Assembly: GCA_947643615.1 (NCBI GenBank) | Contig: CANRWO010000008.1 | Span: forward strand, 1 to 64,000 | DNA length: 64,000 bases | Direction of reading: 5' to 3' | From: an uncultured Lachnospiraceae bacterium | Lineage (GTDB): Bacteria; Bacillota; Clostridia; Lachnospirales; Lachnospiraceae | In this document: piece after piece, positions 8,469-17,724 of the stretch | How the letters are laid out: every line of letters starts with the position of its first letter | Position numbering within the stretch: position 1 is the first letter of the stretch | Notes under the pieces: model-generated | Seen by the model: the letters and a program-made list of their open reading frames with translations, nothing else | What the model was told of the DNA's origin: nothing | The model's database searches: none | Made by a program: the position numbers and the translations under genes

Positions 8469-10739
8469 ATGGATGTTTTGTTGATCGGAAGTACAGGGAA
8501 CCTGATGCAGAAATTAGTGGATAAGCTGGATAAGGAGAAACACAGGATCTTTGTGTTGACCGAGGAGGGGAAAGATGTCCAGAGTTACCGCAGGGCCTTC
8601 GAGACCTACCGGTTTCACTACGATAATACCTGCATCAGGGAGATTTTTAACAGTGTCAAGCCGGATGTCACCATCTTTTTGGGCGCTTATGACTGGAATT
8701 TCGACTGGCAGGGGGGACAGACATCTTCTATTAAATTTACTTCCGCAGTCTTGAATATGCTGATGTCTTACGCTGCCCAGCAGAAAGGGCGTTTTATCTA
8801 CCTGTCCTCGGACGAGGTGTTCGGAGGGCTGAGGGTCAATAAAAAGCTGGCGGTGGAGAACCATACGGATGAAAATTCCAAGGCCCAGGCTGTTGCCATG
8901 GGTGAAAAGCTGTGCCTGGACTACCGCAATATGGTGGACGGGAATATTGTGGTGCTCCGCCTGGACCATCTCTACGGCATACCCACCCGGCAGGAAGAGA
9001 TCGACAATATCTGCGGGCAGATGTGCATGCAGGCCATCGATACGGGAGAGATCGTCATAGACGGCGATAAGGGCATCTTCGTGGAGGAGGCCGAACCGGC
9101 TGTGGAGACCATAAACGGCAATCACTTTTCCGTGGATGCGGAAAAGAAGTTTTCGCCTGTCTATCTGCCGGATGCGGTGGAATACATCTATCAGGTGGCG
9201 GCGGCGGAAACCTGCAGGCAGGCTGTATACCAGGTCTCGGGCAGCACTGCGGTCTCCCAGGCGGAGCTTGGGGAGCTGATCCGGCAGAAACTGAAGAAAA
9301 AGTCCGGGGAGAACAGTGTCACGGTGGTAGAGGACCTGGAGAAGGGGAAAAACAGTGTGTCCCTGTCCGGCTTTGCATTTATGGAAGAATTCCGGCTCAG
9401 GGCCTTTAACTCACCCAAGAAAGCGGTGCCCAAGCTGGCGGAGTACCTGCAGAAGAACAGTTCCCGTTTTTCCAAGCGGTCGGATGCGGATGAAAATCTG
9501 GCGGAAAAGCTGAAGCATAATTTCAGGGAAGTCGTGAAGGCCATGGTTCCCTTTGTGGAGAATGTCATTCTGTTTGTCCCGTTCTTCATGCTGAATAACC
9601 GTGCGGTGGGAAGCGCTTATTTTGACCGGCTGGACTTTTACCTGCTGTATGTGCTGCTGTTTGCCATTGTGTACGGCCAGCAGCAGGCAATCTTTTCCAG
9701 CCTGCTGGCCATTGCGGGTTACTGTTTCCGGCAGATGTACCAGCGCAGCGGGTTTGATGTCATGCTGGATTACAATACCTATGTCTGGATGGCACAGCTT
9801 TTGATCCTGGGGTTGGTAGTGGGATATATGCGGGATCAGCTGAAATCCATCCGCGAGGAGCATATCGGGGAGATACAGTTTTTGACGAAGCAGCTGTCGG
9901 ACCTGGCGGATATCAACGGAAGCAATGTGCGGGTGAAGGATGTGCTGTCCGACCATCTGATCAACCAGAATGACAGTATGGGCAAAATCTATGAGATCAC
10001 ATCCGAATTGAGCCGATACCAGCCGGTGGAGGTATTGTTCTATGCGGCTGAGGTCCTGTCTAAGATCATGCGCAGCCGGGACGTGTCCATTTACTCTGTG
10101 GCCAACCGCTCCTATGCAAGGCTGTTTTCCGCCACCTCGGACAAGGCCAGGAAACTGGGGAATTCCGTGAATTATACGGAGATGACCGACCTTTATGCCG
10201 CCATCATGGAGCACAAGGTCTACATCAATAAGGATATGAAAGAGGAATATCCTTTGATGGCGGGCGCCATCTATGATGAAGATGAGATACAGATGATACT
10301 GATGGTCTGGGATATCCCCTGGGAGCGTATGACGCTGGGGCAAGCGGATATGCTGGCCATCACCGGCTCACTGATCCAGGATGCGGTGCTCCGGGCAAAC
10401 CGTTATATGGCTCTGCTGGAGCAGCAGCGCTATATTCCCGGAACACGTATTTTGGAGGCGGAGGCTTTCGAGGAGCTTGTGTCTGCGTTTATGCGGGCAA
10501 GAAGCCGGAATCTCACTGCCTGTGCACTGCTGGACCTGGATACAGGAGGGCTGTCCCAGGAGGAGGTCAATGCCACGCTGGGGAAACTGGTGAGACAGAC
10601 AGATTATCTTGGCCAGGACACAAAAGGGAACCTCCATGTGCTGCTGGCAAATACGGATGTGACAGGGGCAAGCTTTGTGCGGCAGAGGTTCCTGGAGGCC
10701 GGCGTTGGCTGCCAGGTTGAGGAGGCGCTGGCGGTATGA
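8469..10739 (+). CDS. pelD: Epimerase-like domain fused to PelD (c-di-GMP receptor of Pel synthesis)
   Basis: A 756-residue fusion. Residues 1 to about 300 form a Rossmann short-chain dehydrogenase/epimerase-like domain (GSTGN at 7-11, LSSDEVFGG at 112-120). About 358-460 holds several membrane segments, about 510-650 a GAF domain, and the end a degenerate GGDEF-like domain. That membrane-GAF-GGDEF order is the PelD architecture. RQTD at 709-712 matches the RxxD I-site type motif that binds c-di-GMP in PelD, with further arginines at 738 and 740. In the epimerase part the catalytic Tyr and Lys of YxxxK align with K138 and V142, so it is probably not an active epimerase. The gene overlaps pelE by 4 bp (ATGA). 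Confidence 0.85.
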   Translation: MDVLLIGSTGNLMQKLVDKLDKEKHRIFVLTEEGKDVQSYRRAFETYRFHYDNTCIREIFNSVKPDVTIFLGAYDWNFDWQGGQTSSIKFTSAVLNMLMSYAAQQKGRFIYLSSDEVFGGLRVNKKLAVENHTDENSKAQAVAMGEKLCLDYRNMVDGNIVVLRLDHLYGIPTRQEEIDNICGQMCMQAIDTGEIVIDGDKGIFVEEAEPAVETINGNHFSVDAEKKFSPVYLPDAVEYIYQVAAAETCRQAVYQVSGSTAVSQAELGELIRQKLKKKSGENSVTVVEDLEKGKNSVSLSGFAFMEEFRLRAFNSPKKAVPKLAEYLQKNSSRFSKRSDADENLAEKLKHNFREVVKAMVPFVENVILFVPFFMLNNRAVGSAYFDRLDFYLLYVLLFAIVYGQQQAIFSSLLAIAGYCFRQMYQRSGFDVMLDYNTYVWMAQLLILGLVVGYMRDQLKSIREEHIGEIQFLTKQLSDLADINGSNVRVKDVLSDHLINQNDSMGKIYEITSELSRYQPVEVLFYAAEVLSKIMRSRDVSIYSVANRSYARLFSATSDKARKLGNSVNYTEMTDLYAAIMEHKVYINKDMKEEYPLMAGAIYDEDEIQMILMVWDIPWERMTLGQADMLAITGSLIQDAVLRANRYMALLEQQRYIPGTRILEAEAFEELVSAFMRARSRNLTACALLDLDTGGLSQEEVNATLGKLVRQTDYLGQDTKGNLHVLLANTDVTGASFVRQRFLEAGVGCQVEEALAV

Positions 10740-11764
10740 CGACTGCTGAAAAAGTTTTTACTGTGATCATTATAATCAATACGCTGATTGCCATTGCGTA
10801 TTACGTATGGGGATGCGTGATCCAGACGGTGGAAGTGAAAAAGAAGCCTCAGCCGGAGCCTAAGGCAGAAAAAGAAGCCGAAGGCCAGGGGGGGCCGGAA
10901 GGGGAGCTGCCGGAGGAGGAAGAAGAGCCTTATGAGTGGAGGCTCAGCAGGACAGGATATCTTTTTAAGGCTCTGGTCATACTGCTCTGCCCTGTGGTGG
11001 GCGTTCTCTTTTTCCTGGTGACGCAGCTGATGTATGTGCTGTTTTTCAGGACCAAGGCGGACCTGACAGACGTTATTTTCGGCAAGGATAAGGTGGTTGC
11101 AAACAGGAAGGCGGATGAGGACAGCGAGCGCAACCGGGTCCCCATCGAGGAAGCCCTGGCTGTGGCGGACAAAGACAGCCTGCGTTCCCTGGTCATGGAT
11201 GTGGTCAAGGGGGACGTGCACAAATCCCTGGCCACCATTTCTCTGGCCTTGAACAGTGAAGACACGGAGACTTCTCATTATGCGGCTTCCGTGCTGAGGG
11301 ATGCCCTGAACGATTTCCGCCAGAGATCCCAGGAGCTGTACAATGCGCTCCATAAAGGGGATGAAAATGCGGCGGAATACGCATGTACCATGATCGAATA
11401 TATGAACGAGGTGCTGCGCCAGGATGTATTCCCCGATATGGAGCAGCGCGCTTTTGTGGCAATGATGGAGGAGGCTTGTGATTGGCTGTATAAGAGTGAG
11501 GAGAACCGCTACCGCCTGACCTGCGAATATATAGAATGGATTGCTGTCCGGCTGCTTGGCACAGGACAATTTGACAATATGAAGGTATGGTGTGACCGTT
11601 GTATGGAGCTGTATCCTGAGGAACTGTCCTCCTATACCATACAGCTGAAGCTGTACTTCAGTATTCAGGACAAGGAAAATTTCTTTCGTGTTATGGACTG
11701 TTTGAAAGGGTCGGACATTGTCATTGACAGGGACACACTGGATCTGATCAGGGTATTCAGCTGA
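10736..11764 (+). CDS. pelE: PelE-like membrane protein
   Basis: A 342-residue protein. One membrane segment lies at about 5-27, then a charged Pro/Glu-rich linker, two more hydrophobic segments at about 76-105, and a cytoplasmic all-helical region with TPR-like character. This matches PelE, the TPR membrane protein that works beside PelD in the Pel synthase complex. Its start codon overlaps the pelD stop, so the two are translationally coupled. Sequence identity to characterised PelE cannot be judged here; the call rests on position and architecture. Confidence 0.75.
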   Translation: MTTAEKVFTVIIIINTLIAIAYYVWGCVIQTVEVKKKPQPEPKAEKEAEGQGGPEGELPEEEEEPYEWRLSRTGYLFKALVILLCPVVGVLFFLVTQLMYVLFFRTKADLTDVIFGKDKVVANRKADEDSERNRVPIEEALAVADKDSLRSLVMDVVKGDVHKSLATISLALNSEDTETSHYAASVLRDALNDFRQRSQELYNALHKGDENAAEYACTMIEYMNEVLRQDVFPDMEQRAFVAMMEEACDWLYKSEENRYRLTCEYIEWIAVRLLGTGQFDNMKVWCDRCMELYPEELSSYTIQLKLYFSIQDKENFFRVMDCLKGSDIVIDRDTLDLIRVFS

Positions 11765-11801
11765 TACGCTGGTCTTGCAAACAAAGGAGATTTGGAAAGC
11801 A

Positions 11802-14384
11802 ATGTCAATACAGACGTTGACCATCTTACAATTGATAGGCGTCCTGGCGGCATACTTTGGCATGACAGTGCTTTTGCCGGCCTTTGTGTTTTACCGTAAG
11901 GTCAGCGGCGAACGTTTTTGCATAAGATTCCTGATCTATTATGTGATTGGAAATGTGTATTTGATGAACCTGGTCCTGGTGCTGCAGCTTTTGCATATCT
12001 CCAATCGGGTCACATTGTTTCTGGGGACGGTGCTGCCGGCGGTGTGGGCCCTGGCCAGGGTACACAATACCACTGTAAAGGACGGGGTATTCTCCATGGC
12101 CAAGGCGGTAAACAGCTTTCTGAGCGGCACAATGGGAGGGAGGCTGCTGCTCAGCAAGGCGTTAAGGGCAGTGGGGCGGCTGCTGAAGACCGCTTTCCTG
12201 CGCCTGGCCGGAAGCATACGCTGCCATTTCTTTGACTGGGTGGCCACTGTGGGGGTCATTGCCCTGGTTTTCTGGCAGTACGGGTGTAATTTGTTCTGGA
12301 ATATGGGATATTGCTTCTCGGATATGCCGGTGCATAATTACTGGATCAATGCATTAAACGATAACCGCCTTTTTGTGGCTGGCGTGTATCCTCAGGGGTT
12401 CCATTGCATTATATATTATCTCCACGAGATGTTCGGGTTTTATGTTTTCGTATTGCTCCGTATGTTTGGCCTGGTGGAGGCCCTGGTCATACATTTGGGC
12501 CTTTTGATCTTTTTAAAAGCCTGCTGCCGGAACAGGTACACGCCCTATCTGGGCATGCTGATGTATTTGTTTGTGGATATCTGGAACTTGGAGACTTATA
12601 AGAGATATTCCAGCGCCCTGCCCCAGGAGTTCGGCATGATCTATATTCTGCCGTCGATCTGTTTCCTGGTGCTGTTTTTTGAGGACAGGAAGAAGGAGAA
12701 CGGAGCAAAGGGGTGGAAGGTCCACAGTACCCGCTATCTGCTTTTTTTCGGGTTGAGCTTCAGCGCCACTCTGGCGGTGCATTTTTATAACACAATCATT
12801 GCGGGATTGTTCTGTATGGCCATTGCTGTAGGGTTTGTGGGGGTGCTGTTCCGCAAGGCCTACTTTGGAAGGATCATGGCGGCGGGGATTTTGAGCGTGG
12901 TTCTGGCGGTGCTGCCTATGGGCATCGCGTTTGCTACGGGTACGCCTCCGGAGGGTTCCCTGAAATGGGCCATGGCTGTTATGACGGGCAAGATCGATTC
13001 ATCGGGGAACCCAGTCCAGCCTGAGGAGGCGGAACCGGAAAACGCCGGCCAGGAAGGGACGGAAGACACTGCCCAAGGAGGTTCGGGAATGCCCGGCCAG
13101 GAAGGGACGGAAGGGTCTGCCCAGGGAGGTTCGGGAATGCCCGGCCAGGAAGGGACGGAAGGGTCTGCCCAGGGAGGTTCGGGAATGCCCGGCCAGGAAG
13201 GGACGGAAGGGTCTGCCCAGGGAGGCCCGGGAATGTCCGGCCAGGAAGGGACGGAAGGCACTGCCCAGGGAGGCCCGGGAATGCCCGGCCAGGGAAGCGC
13301 AGGAGGCTCCGGCCAGGAAGCGCTTTCGCCGGATGGTGCCACAGCCAGTCCCCAGGAGATCCTGCCGCCGCCGGAACCCAAGATTCCTTTTGAGGTTCGC
13401 CTGAAAGCGTGGTTTGGAGAGAAACGGGTAAAGACAGTCCGGTTTGTGACAGGCCTGCGAAATGCCCTGAACGCATATATACTGAGCAAAGCTTCTGCCC
13501 AAACGGTATCCGTTATCCTGCTTTTTACGGTGCTTCCGGTTTTGCTGGGGTTGGTCTATCTCCCGGCGAAGAAGACAAGGCATTATGGGAGTGTCCTGAT
13601 TTCCACGGCGTTCTGTATGCTGTTCCTGTATGCGGTGCTGATGGCCAGCTGGCTGGGGATACCTGCCCTGATGGACCAGAGCAGGTGCAGCATCTATCTG
13701 GCATATATGCTGCCGGCATCCGTCACGCTGGCAGTGGACGGTATCATGAGCCTGTTTGCCGGAAAAGTGGTGAAGCAGTCCCTGGCGGATATGATCTCCC
13801 TGTGGGGAGTGGGACTGATGATATGTGTGCCGTGGTTTTGCGGGGCCTATAGGCGTCCCCTGAACATGCCGGCTCTGGAGAGCAATGAGGCCATCATCTG
13901 CCTTACGAATATACTGCGGGACAATCAGCGTTTTATGTTTACGATCATATCGGCAAACGATGAGCTGCGGATGGTGGAGAATGACGGCTATCACTATGAG
14001 ACCATTAATTTTCTGCGCGCCATGGAGGGCGAAAACCAGAAGGAATACCTAACGATCCCTACACCCAGGATCTACGTTTATATAGAGAAGATACCCATAG
14101 ATTATGCCGTGGCCTACGAGGGGAGCGGCACAAGGATATCGGCATCGGGCGCAAGCCGGAGGCTGCCGGAAGGAGGTGGCCTTGGCGTGTACCAGGGGCG
14201 AAACCGCTATACGGTCATGTCCAGGCTGTATTACTGGGCGCAGGCATTCCAGGTCTTGTACCCCAACGAGATGAGAGTCTATTATGAGACGGACAATTTT
14301 GTCTGTTATGAGATCGACCAGAATCCGTACCGGCTCTTCGATCTGTCCATCGACTATTACGGATATAACAGTGTTGAGTATTAG
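11802..14384 (+). CDS. Large polytopic membrane protein, GT-C-like, with Gly/Glu-rich repeats
   Basis: An 860-residue multi-pass protein placed between pelE and the DUF2194 gene. Around residues 175-210 an early loop holds SDMPVHNYW and then VYPQGFH, which resembles the first extracytoplasmic loop of GT-C glycosyltransferases (acidic residue, then a tyrosine-proline motif). Residues of about 415-510 form a low-complexity extracytoplasmic loop of 16-residue repeats (GSGMPGQEGTEGSAQG). A C-terminal soluble region of about 180 residues follows the last helices. I took the ATG at 11802, with AAAGGAGA at 11783-11790, over an upstream TTG. It is not one of the recognised Pel components. A lipid-linked sugar transferase is one guess; confidence in function is low. 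Confidence 0.7.
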   Translation: MSIQTLTILQLIGVLAAYFGMTVLLPAFVFYRKVSGERFCIRFLIYYVIGNVYLMNLVLVLQLLHISNRVTLFLGTVLPAVWALARVHNTTVKDGVFSMAKAVNSFLSGTMGGRLLLSKALRAVGRLLKTAFLRLAGSIRCHFFDWVATVGVIALVFWQYGCNLFWNMGYCFSDMPVHNYWINALNDNRLFVAGVYPQGFHCIIYYLHEMFGFYVFVLLRMFGLVEALVIHLGLLIFLKACCRNRYTPYLGMLMYLFVDIWNLETYKRYSSALPQEFGMIYILPSICFLVLFFEDRKKENGAKGWKVHSTRYLLFFGLSFSATLAVHFYNTIIAGLFCMAIAVGFVGVLFRKAYFGRIMAAGILSVVLAVLPMGIAFATGTPPEGSLKWAMAVMTGKIDSSGNPVQPEEAEPENAGQEGTEDTAQGGSGMPGQEGTEGSAQGGSGMPGQEGTEGSAQGGSGMPGQEGTEGSAQGGPGMSGQEGTEGTAQGGPGMPGQGSAGGSGQEALSPDGATASPQEILPPPEPKIPFEVRLKAWFGEKRVKTVRFVTGLRNALNAYILSKASAQTVSVILLFTVLPVLLGLVYLPAKKTRHYGSVLISTAFCMLFLYAVLMASWLGIPALMDQSRCSIYLAYMLPASVTLAVDGIMSLFAGKVVKQSLADMISLWGVGLMICVPWFCGAYRRPLNMPALESNEAIICLTNILRDNQRFMFTIISANDELRMVENDGYHYETINFLRAMEGENQKEYLTIPTPRIYVYIEKIPIDYAVAYEGSGTRISASGASRRLPEGGGLGVYQGRNRYTVMSRLYYWAQAFQVLYPNEMRVYYETDNFVCYEIDQNPYRLFDLSIDYYGYNSVEY
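13047..13310 (+). repeat. 48-bp in-frame tandem repeat
   Basis: Units begin at 13047, 13095, 13143, 13191, 13239 and 13287, each starting GGCCAGG, with an exact 48-bp period that encodes 16 residues. The middle copies are nearly identical at the DNA level, so copy number is likely to vary between strains. Confidence 0.95.
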
Positions 14385-14398
14385 AGAAAGGCTGAATT

Positions 14399-16213
14399 AT
14401 GGTATCACGCAGGAATTATGTGACAATTACATTGATGATACTGATCCTGATGTTCATGTTTATGTTCACGGGAGTATTGAAGCAGGAGCTCAACGAATAC
14501 AATGTCAATGACTATGAGGAAACTTATATATCCGGCATGAACGCCACAAACATGTTCCGGCCGGACAAAGAGGATGACGGGACCTTTGAACTGCCCAGGA
14601 GATATGCCGTCCTGGTGGAGCCGGAATTTACCCTTGAGTTCAGGGATGTGGTGACCTATTGGTGCACTTATACCAAGAGGGGGTTACAGCAGTATGAGTC
14701 TTTGGCGGATTATGTGATTCCCCAGGAGAATCTGCCCGAGGTGGTGATCATCGACGGAAGGTACATTGACGTGGACAGGGATCTGCCGATTATGCAGGAG
14801 CTTACACGGCGGGGAGTCCATCTGGTCTTTGCAAGGATGCCCCATGTCACTGTCATGACGGAAAGTCCGGAGCTTTGCGAGTTCCTGGGGATCCGCAGTG
14901 TGCGGAACAGGGAGATTCTGGTGGAGGGAGTCCATTTGTTTGAAGGTTTCCTTCTGGGTGGGGAGCGTATCTACGCCACGGAAGTGGATGAAGCAGGACT
15001 GCAGAACCTGGAGATGGTGATTCACTGGTACGTGCTGGACGGCGGTACCAAAACCTATATTATGGGCATGCTGGATGAGAGTGAATATAAGAATGAAAAT
15101 ATGCCTGCGGTGCTCTGGAGGAAGAGCGTGGGAAACGCCAGAGTGTTCTGTGTCAATGCCAACTATATGTCCAATATGTATGGAGTCGGATTCCTGAGCG
15201 CCATGATGGGGGAGGCGGATTCCTATGAGATTTACCCCATCATCAATGCGCAGTGTATGACTGTGGCGGAGTTTTCGGGGTTTGCGGAGGATAATTCGGA
15301 GGAGCTGGAGAGCCTTTACAGCTGTACCCAGCCGGCTTTGTATGAAAGCGTGATCTGGCCGTCCCTGATCGCCATCACCGAGAAAACGGGAGGGCGTATC
15401 AGCCTTCTGACTGCGCCGCAGCTGGATTACAGCGATGACAGGGAGCCGGACCATGAGATTCTGACCCGCTACATGGGACTGGTGAAGGAAGCGCACGGGG
15501 AAATGGGAGTCTCCATGGGGCGCGTCTCCGAGACGCCTTTGGAGACCAAGCTGTCCAGGGACTATTCTTTCTATGTGGAAGGAGCAGACGGCTACCCTTT
15601 TATCTCCCTTTATACGGATAACCTGAAGGAAGTGATGTCTGCACCCTGGAAGAGGTATTTCCCACAGCTGCGGACCATAGTTACGGCACCGGACGATGAG
15701 GAGCCCATTGTGGATTACCTGGACAGGAATATCGTGATGCAGCGGGGGACGGCGTACGGCAGGGATCATACTTATGGTGGCAACCTGGCCACCATGGGAT
15801 ATGAGACAGCTCTGGGGTATGCCAATATAGTACTGGATATGAAAGAGGTGTCTTACCCGAAGAGCGGGGAGGACCATTGGGAAAACTTATCACGGGAACT
15901 TGGCCGGAACCTCAGCACCTATTGGAAGGATTACGACGCCTTTACCCAGACCACTCTGACGGAGAGCGATGCCCGGGTCAGGAAATTCCTGACACTGGAT
16001 TACAGGGCAGAGAGGATGAATGACGATATTTTTCTTCATATCAATGAGTTTGAGGGCAGCGTCTGGTTCCTGTTTAAGCTCAACAACGGAAAACCCGGCC
16101 AGATACAGGGCGGCACGCTGCAGGATATGGGGGGCGGTTATTATCTGCTGGAGGCGGAGGAGACAGAGGTCATAATAGAAGTGGAAAGCACTGTGGCAGA
16201 GTTTTACAGATAG
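14399..16213 (+). CDS. DUF2194 protein, PelA-like component of Gram-positive Pel loci
   Basis: A 604-residue protein with an N-terminal signal anchor (about residues 8-25) and a large extracytoplasmic part. It contains a class I glutaminase-like alpha/beta segment (VVIIDGRYIDVD, RRGVHLVFARMP). A later stretch resembles a polysaccharide-deacetylase barrel (LTAPQLDYSDD, GVSMG) but lacks a clear intact His-His-Asp metal set. DUF2194 proteins take the PelA deacetylase position in Gram-positive pel clusters, so a role in modifying the exported polymer is likely. Whether it is catalytic is open. It is 14 bp downstream of the membrane protein gene and 15 bp before pelF. Confidence 0.75.
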   Translation: MVSRRNYVTITLMILILMFMFMFTGVLKQELNEYNVNDYEETYISGMNATNMFRPDKEDDGTFELPRRYAVLVEPEFTLEFRDVVTYWCTYTKRGLQQYESLADYVIPQENLPEVVIIDGRYIDVDRDLPIMQELTRRGVHLVFARMPHVTVMTESPELCEFLGIRSVRNREILVEGVHLFEGFLLGGERIYATEVDEAGLQNLEMVIHWYVLDGGTKTYIMGMLDESEYKNENMPAVLWRKSVGNARVFCVNANYMSNMYGVGFLSAMMGEADSYEIYPIINAQCMTVAEFSGFAEDNSEELESLYSCTQPALYESVIWPSLIAITEKTGGRISLLTAPQLDYSDDREPDHEILTRYMGLVKEAHGEMGVSMGRVSETPLETKLSRDYSFYVEGADGYPFISLYTDNLKEVMSAPWKRYFPQLRTIVTAPDDEEPIVDYLDRNIVMQRGTAYGRDHTYGGNLATMGYETALGYANIVLDMKEVSYPKSGEDHWENLSRELGRNLSTYWKDYDAFTQTTLTESDARVRKFLTLDYRAERMNDDIFLHINEFEGSVWFLFKLNNGKPGQIQGGTLQDMGGGYYLLEAEETEVIIEVESTVAEFYR

Positions 16214-16228
16214 GATAGGGGTATCGGA

Positions 16229-17650
16229 ATGAGAATATGTATGGTTGCGGAGGGTTGCTATCCATATGTGGTGGGCGGCGTTTCCAGTTGGATCCACAGT
16301 CTGATCAAGTCATTTCCGGAGCATGAGTTCATATTGATGACCATTGTGGCAAACAGGTCTTTCCGTGGGAAATTTGCTTATGAGCTGCCGGATAATCTGA
16401 CGGAAGTATATGAACTGTATCTGGAGGATAACGACTGGGTCAACGAGGGTACGGGAAAGAAGCAGAAAAAGCTGAATAAAGAGGAATATGAGGCATTAAA
16501 GAGCCTGCTGCTGAACCAGAATGTGAAATGGAAGCCGCTGTTTGCGCTCTTTTCCAGGAAAAAGATATCCCTGAACCAGCTGTTGATGGGGCCTGACTTT
16601 TTCCGGGCGGTGCGGGAGTGTTATCAGATCCGGTACCCGGAGGTGGTGTTCTCTGATTTCCTGTGGACCATGCGTTCCATTTATCTGCCACTGTTCCTGG
16701 CAATGAGGATGGATATGCCCAAGGCGGACCTGTATCATTGTGTGGCTACCGGATATGCGGGTATTCTGGGATGTATGGCAAAATACAAACATAATTGCAG
16801 CCTGGTGATCTCGGAGCACGGCATCTATACCAGAGAGCGCGAGGAGGAGCTGATCCGTGCAAAATGGGTGGAGGGCATTTATAAAAATATCTGGATCGAG
16901 CAGTTTAAGAAAATGTCCAAGCTGGCCTATAGTGAGGCGGAGCTGGTGACCAGCCTGTATGAGCATGCCAGGGAGCTGCAGATAGAGCTGGGTTGTAATA
17001 AGGATATTACCATGGTGACCCCTAACGGGATAGACGCTTCCCGTTTTGTGGTGACGGAAGATATGAAGCGTACCCTGGAAGAAGATATGATCCACGTGGG
17101 GGCGGTGCTGCGTGTCACCCCGATCAAGGATGTAAAAACTTTGATCCGGGCATTCGCCTTTGCAAAGGAGAAGGTTTCCGCGCTGAAGCTCTGGATCATG
17201 GGCCCTACGGACGAGGACCCTGAGTATGCGGAGGAATGTATGGAGCTGGTGCAGACCCTGGAAGTCAGGGATATCGTGTTTACCGGGCGGGTCAATGTGC
17301 CGGAGTACCTGTGGCAGATGGATATGACCATCCTGACCAGCGTCAGCGAAGGCCAACCCCTGACCATCCTGGAGGGATATGCGGCACATAAGCCTGCCAT
17401 CGCCACGGACGTGGGAAACTGCCGGGGTCTGATCTACGGCGAGGGAGATTCCTTCGGCCCTGCGGGAATCCTGACCCATGTCATGAATGTGGAGGAGATC
17501 ACGGCGGCCATCCTGGAGCTTGCCTACAGCAGGGAGAAGCGCCTGGAGATGGGGGAGAACGGCTATAAGCGCCTGACGGCCCGCTATAAGATAGAGCATA
17601 TGAAAGCGACTTACCATAAAATATACCGGGATATTGAGGACTGGCGGTAG
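16229..17650 (+). CDS. pelF: Pel polysaccharide glycosyltransferase PelF (GT4)
   Basis: A cytosolic 473-residue GT-B enzyme that polymerises Pel from a UDP-sugar. The N-terminus (EGCYPYVVGGVSSWIHSLI) is the PelF hallmark. The C-terminal nucleotide-binding half carries the GT4 EX7E motif in SEGQPLTILE and a VGNCRGLI segment. Length and motif order agree with PelF across phyla. A ribosome binding site (AGGATAGGGG) precedes the ATG. It lies directly upstream of pelG, as in other pel operons. This is the most secure Pel call in the locus. Confidence 0.93.
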   Translation: MRICMVAEGCYPYVVGGVSSWIHSLIKSFPEHEFILMTIVANRSFRGKFAYELPDNLTEVYELYLEDNDWVNEGTGKKQKKLNKEEYEALKSLLLNQNVKWKPLFALFSRKKISLNQLLMGPDFFRAVRECYQIRYPEVVFSDFLWTMRSIYLPLFLAMRMDMPKADLYHCVATGYAGILGCMAKYKHNCSLVISEHGIYTREREEELIRAKWVEGIYKNIWIEQFKKMSKLAYSEAELVTSLYEHARELQIELGCNKDITMVTPNGIDASRFVVTEDMKRTLEEDMIHVGAVLRVTPIKDVKTLIRAFAFAKEKVSALKLWIMGPTDEDPEYAEECMELVQTLEVRDIVFTGRVNVPEYLWQMDMTILTSVSEGQPLTILEGYAAHKPAIATDVGNCRGLIYGEGDSFGPAGILTHVMNVEEITAAILELAYSREKRLEMGENGYKRLTARYKIEHMKATYHKIYRDIEDWR

Positions 17651-17724
17651 AAGGCCGCGGGTACCGCCGGCGTCACAGGCGCAGGCAGACCCGGCAGTGA
17701 AGGGTATGGCAAAGGAGAACGACA

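Noticed and set aside
13047..13310. CRISPR-like array because of regular 48-bp units
   Set aside because: The units are contiguous, in frame and coding, with no unique spacers and no cas genes nearby.
12860..13489. Minus-strand frames with a proline-rich repeat (PSWPGIPEPPW) that look collagen-like
   Set aside because: They are the antisense of the 48-bp tandem repeat in the plus-strand membrane protein gene. They have no ribosome binding site and disappear outside the repeat.
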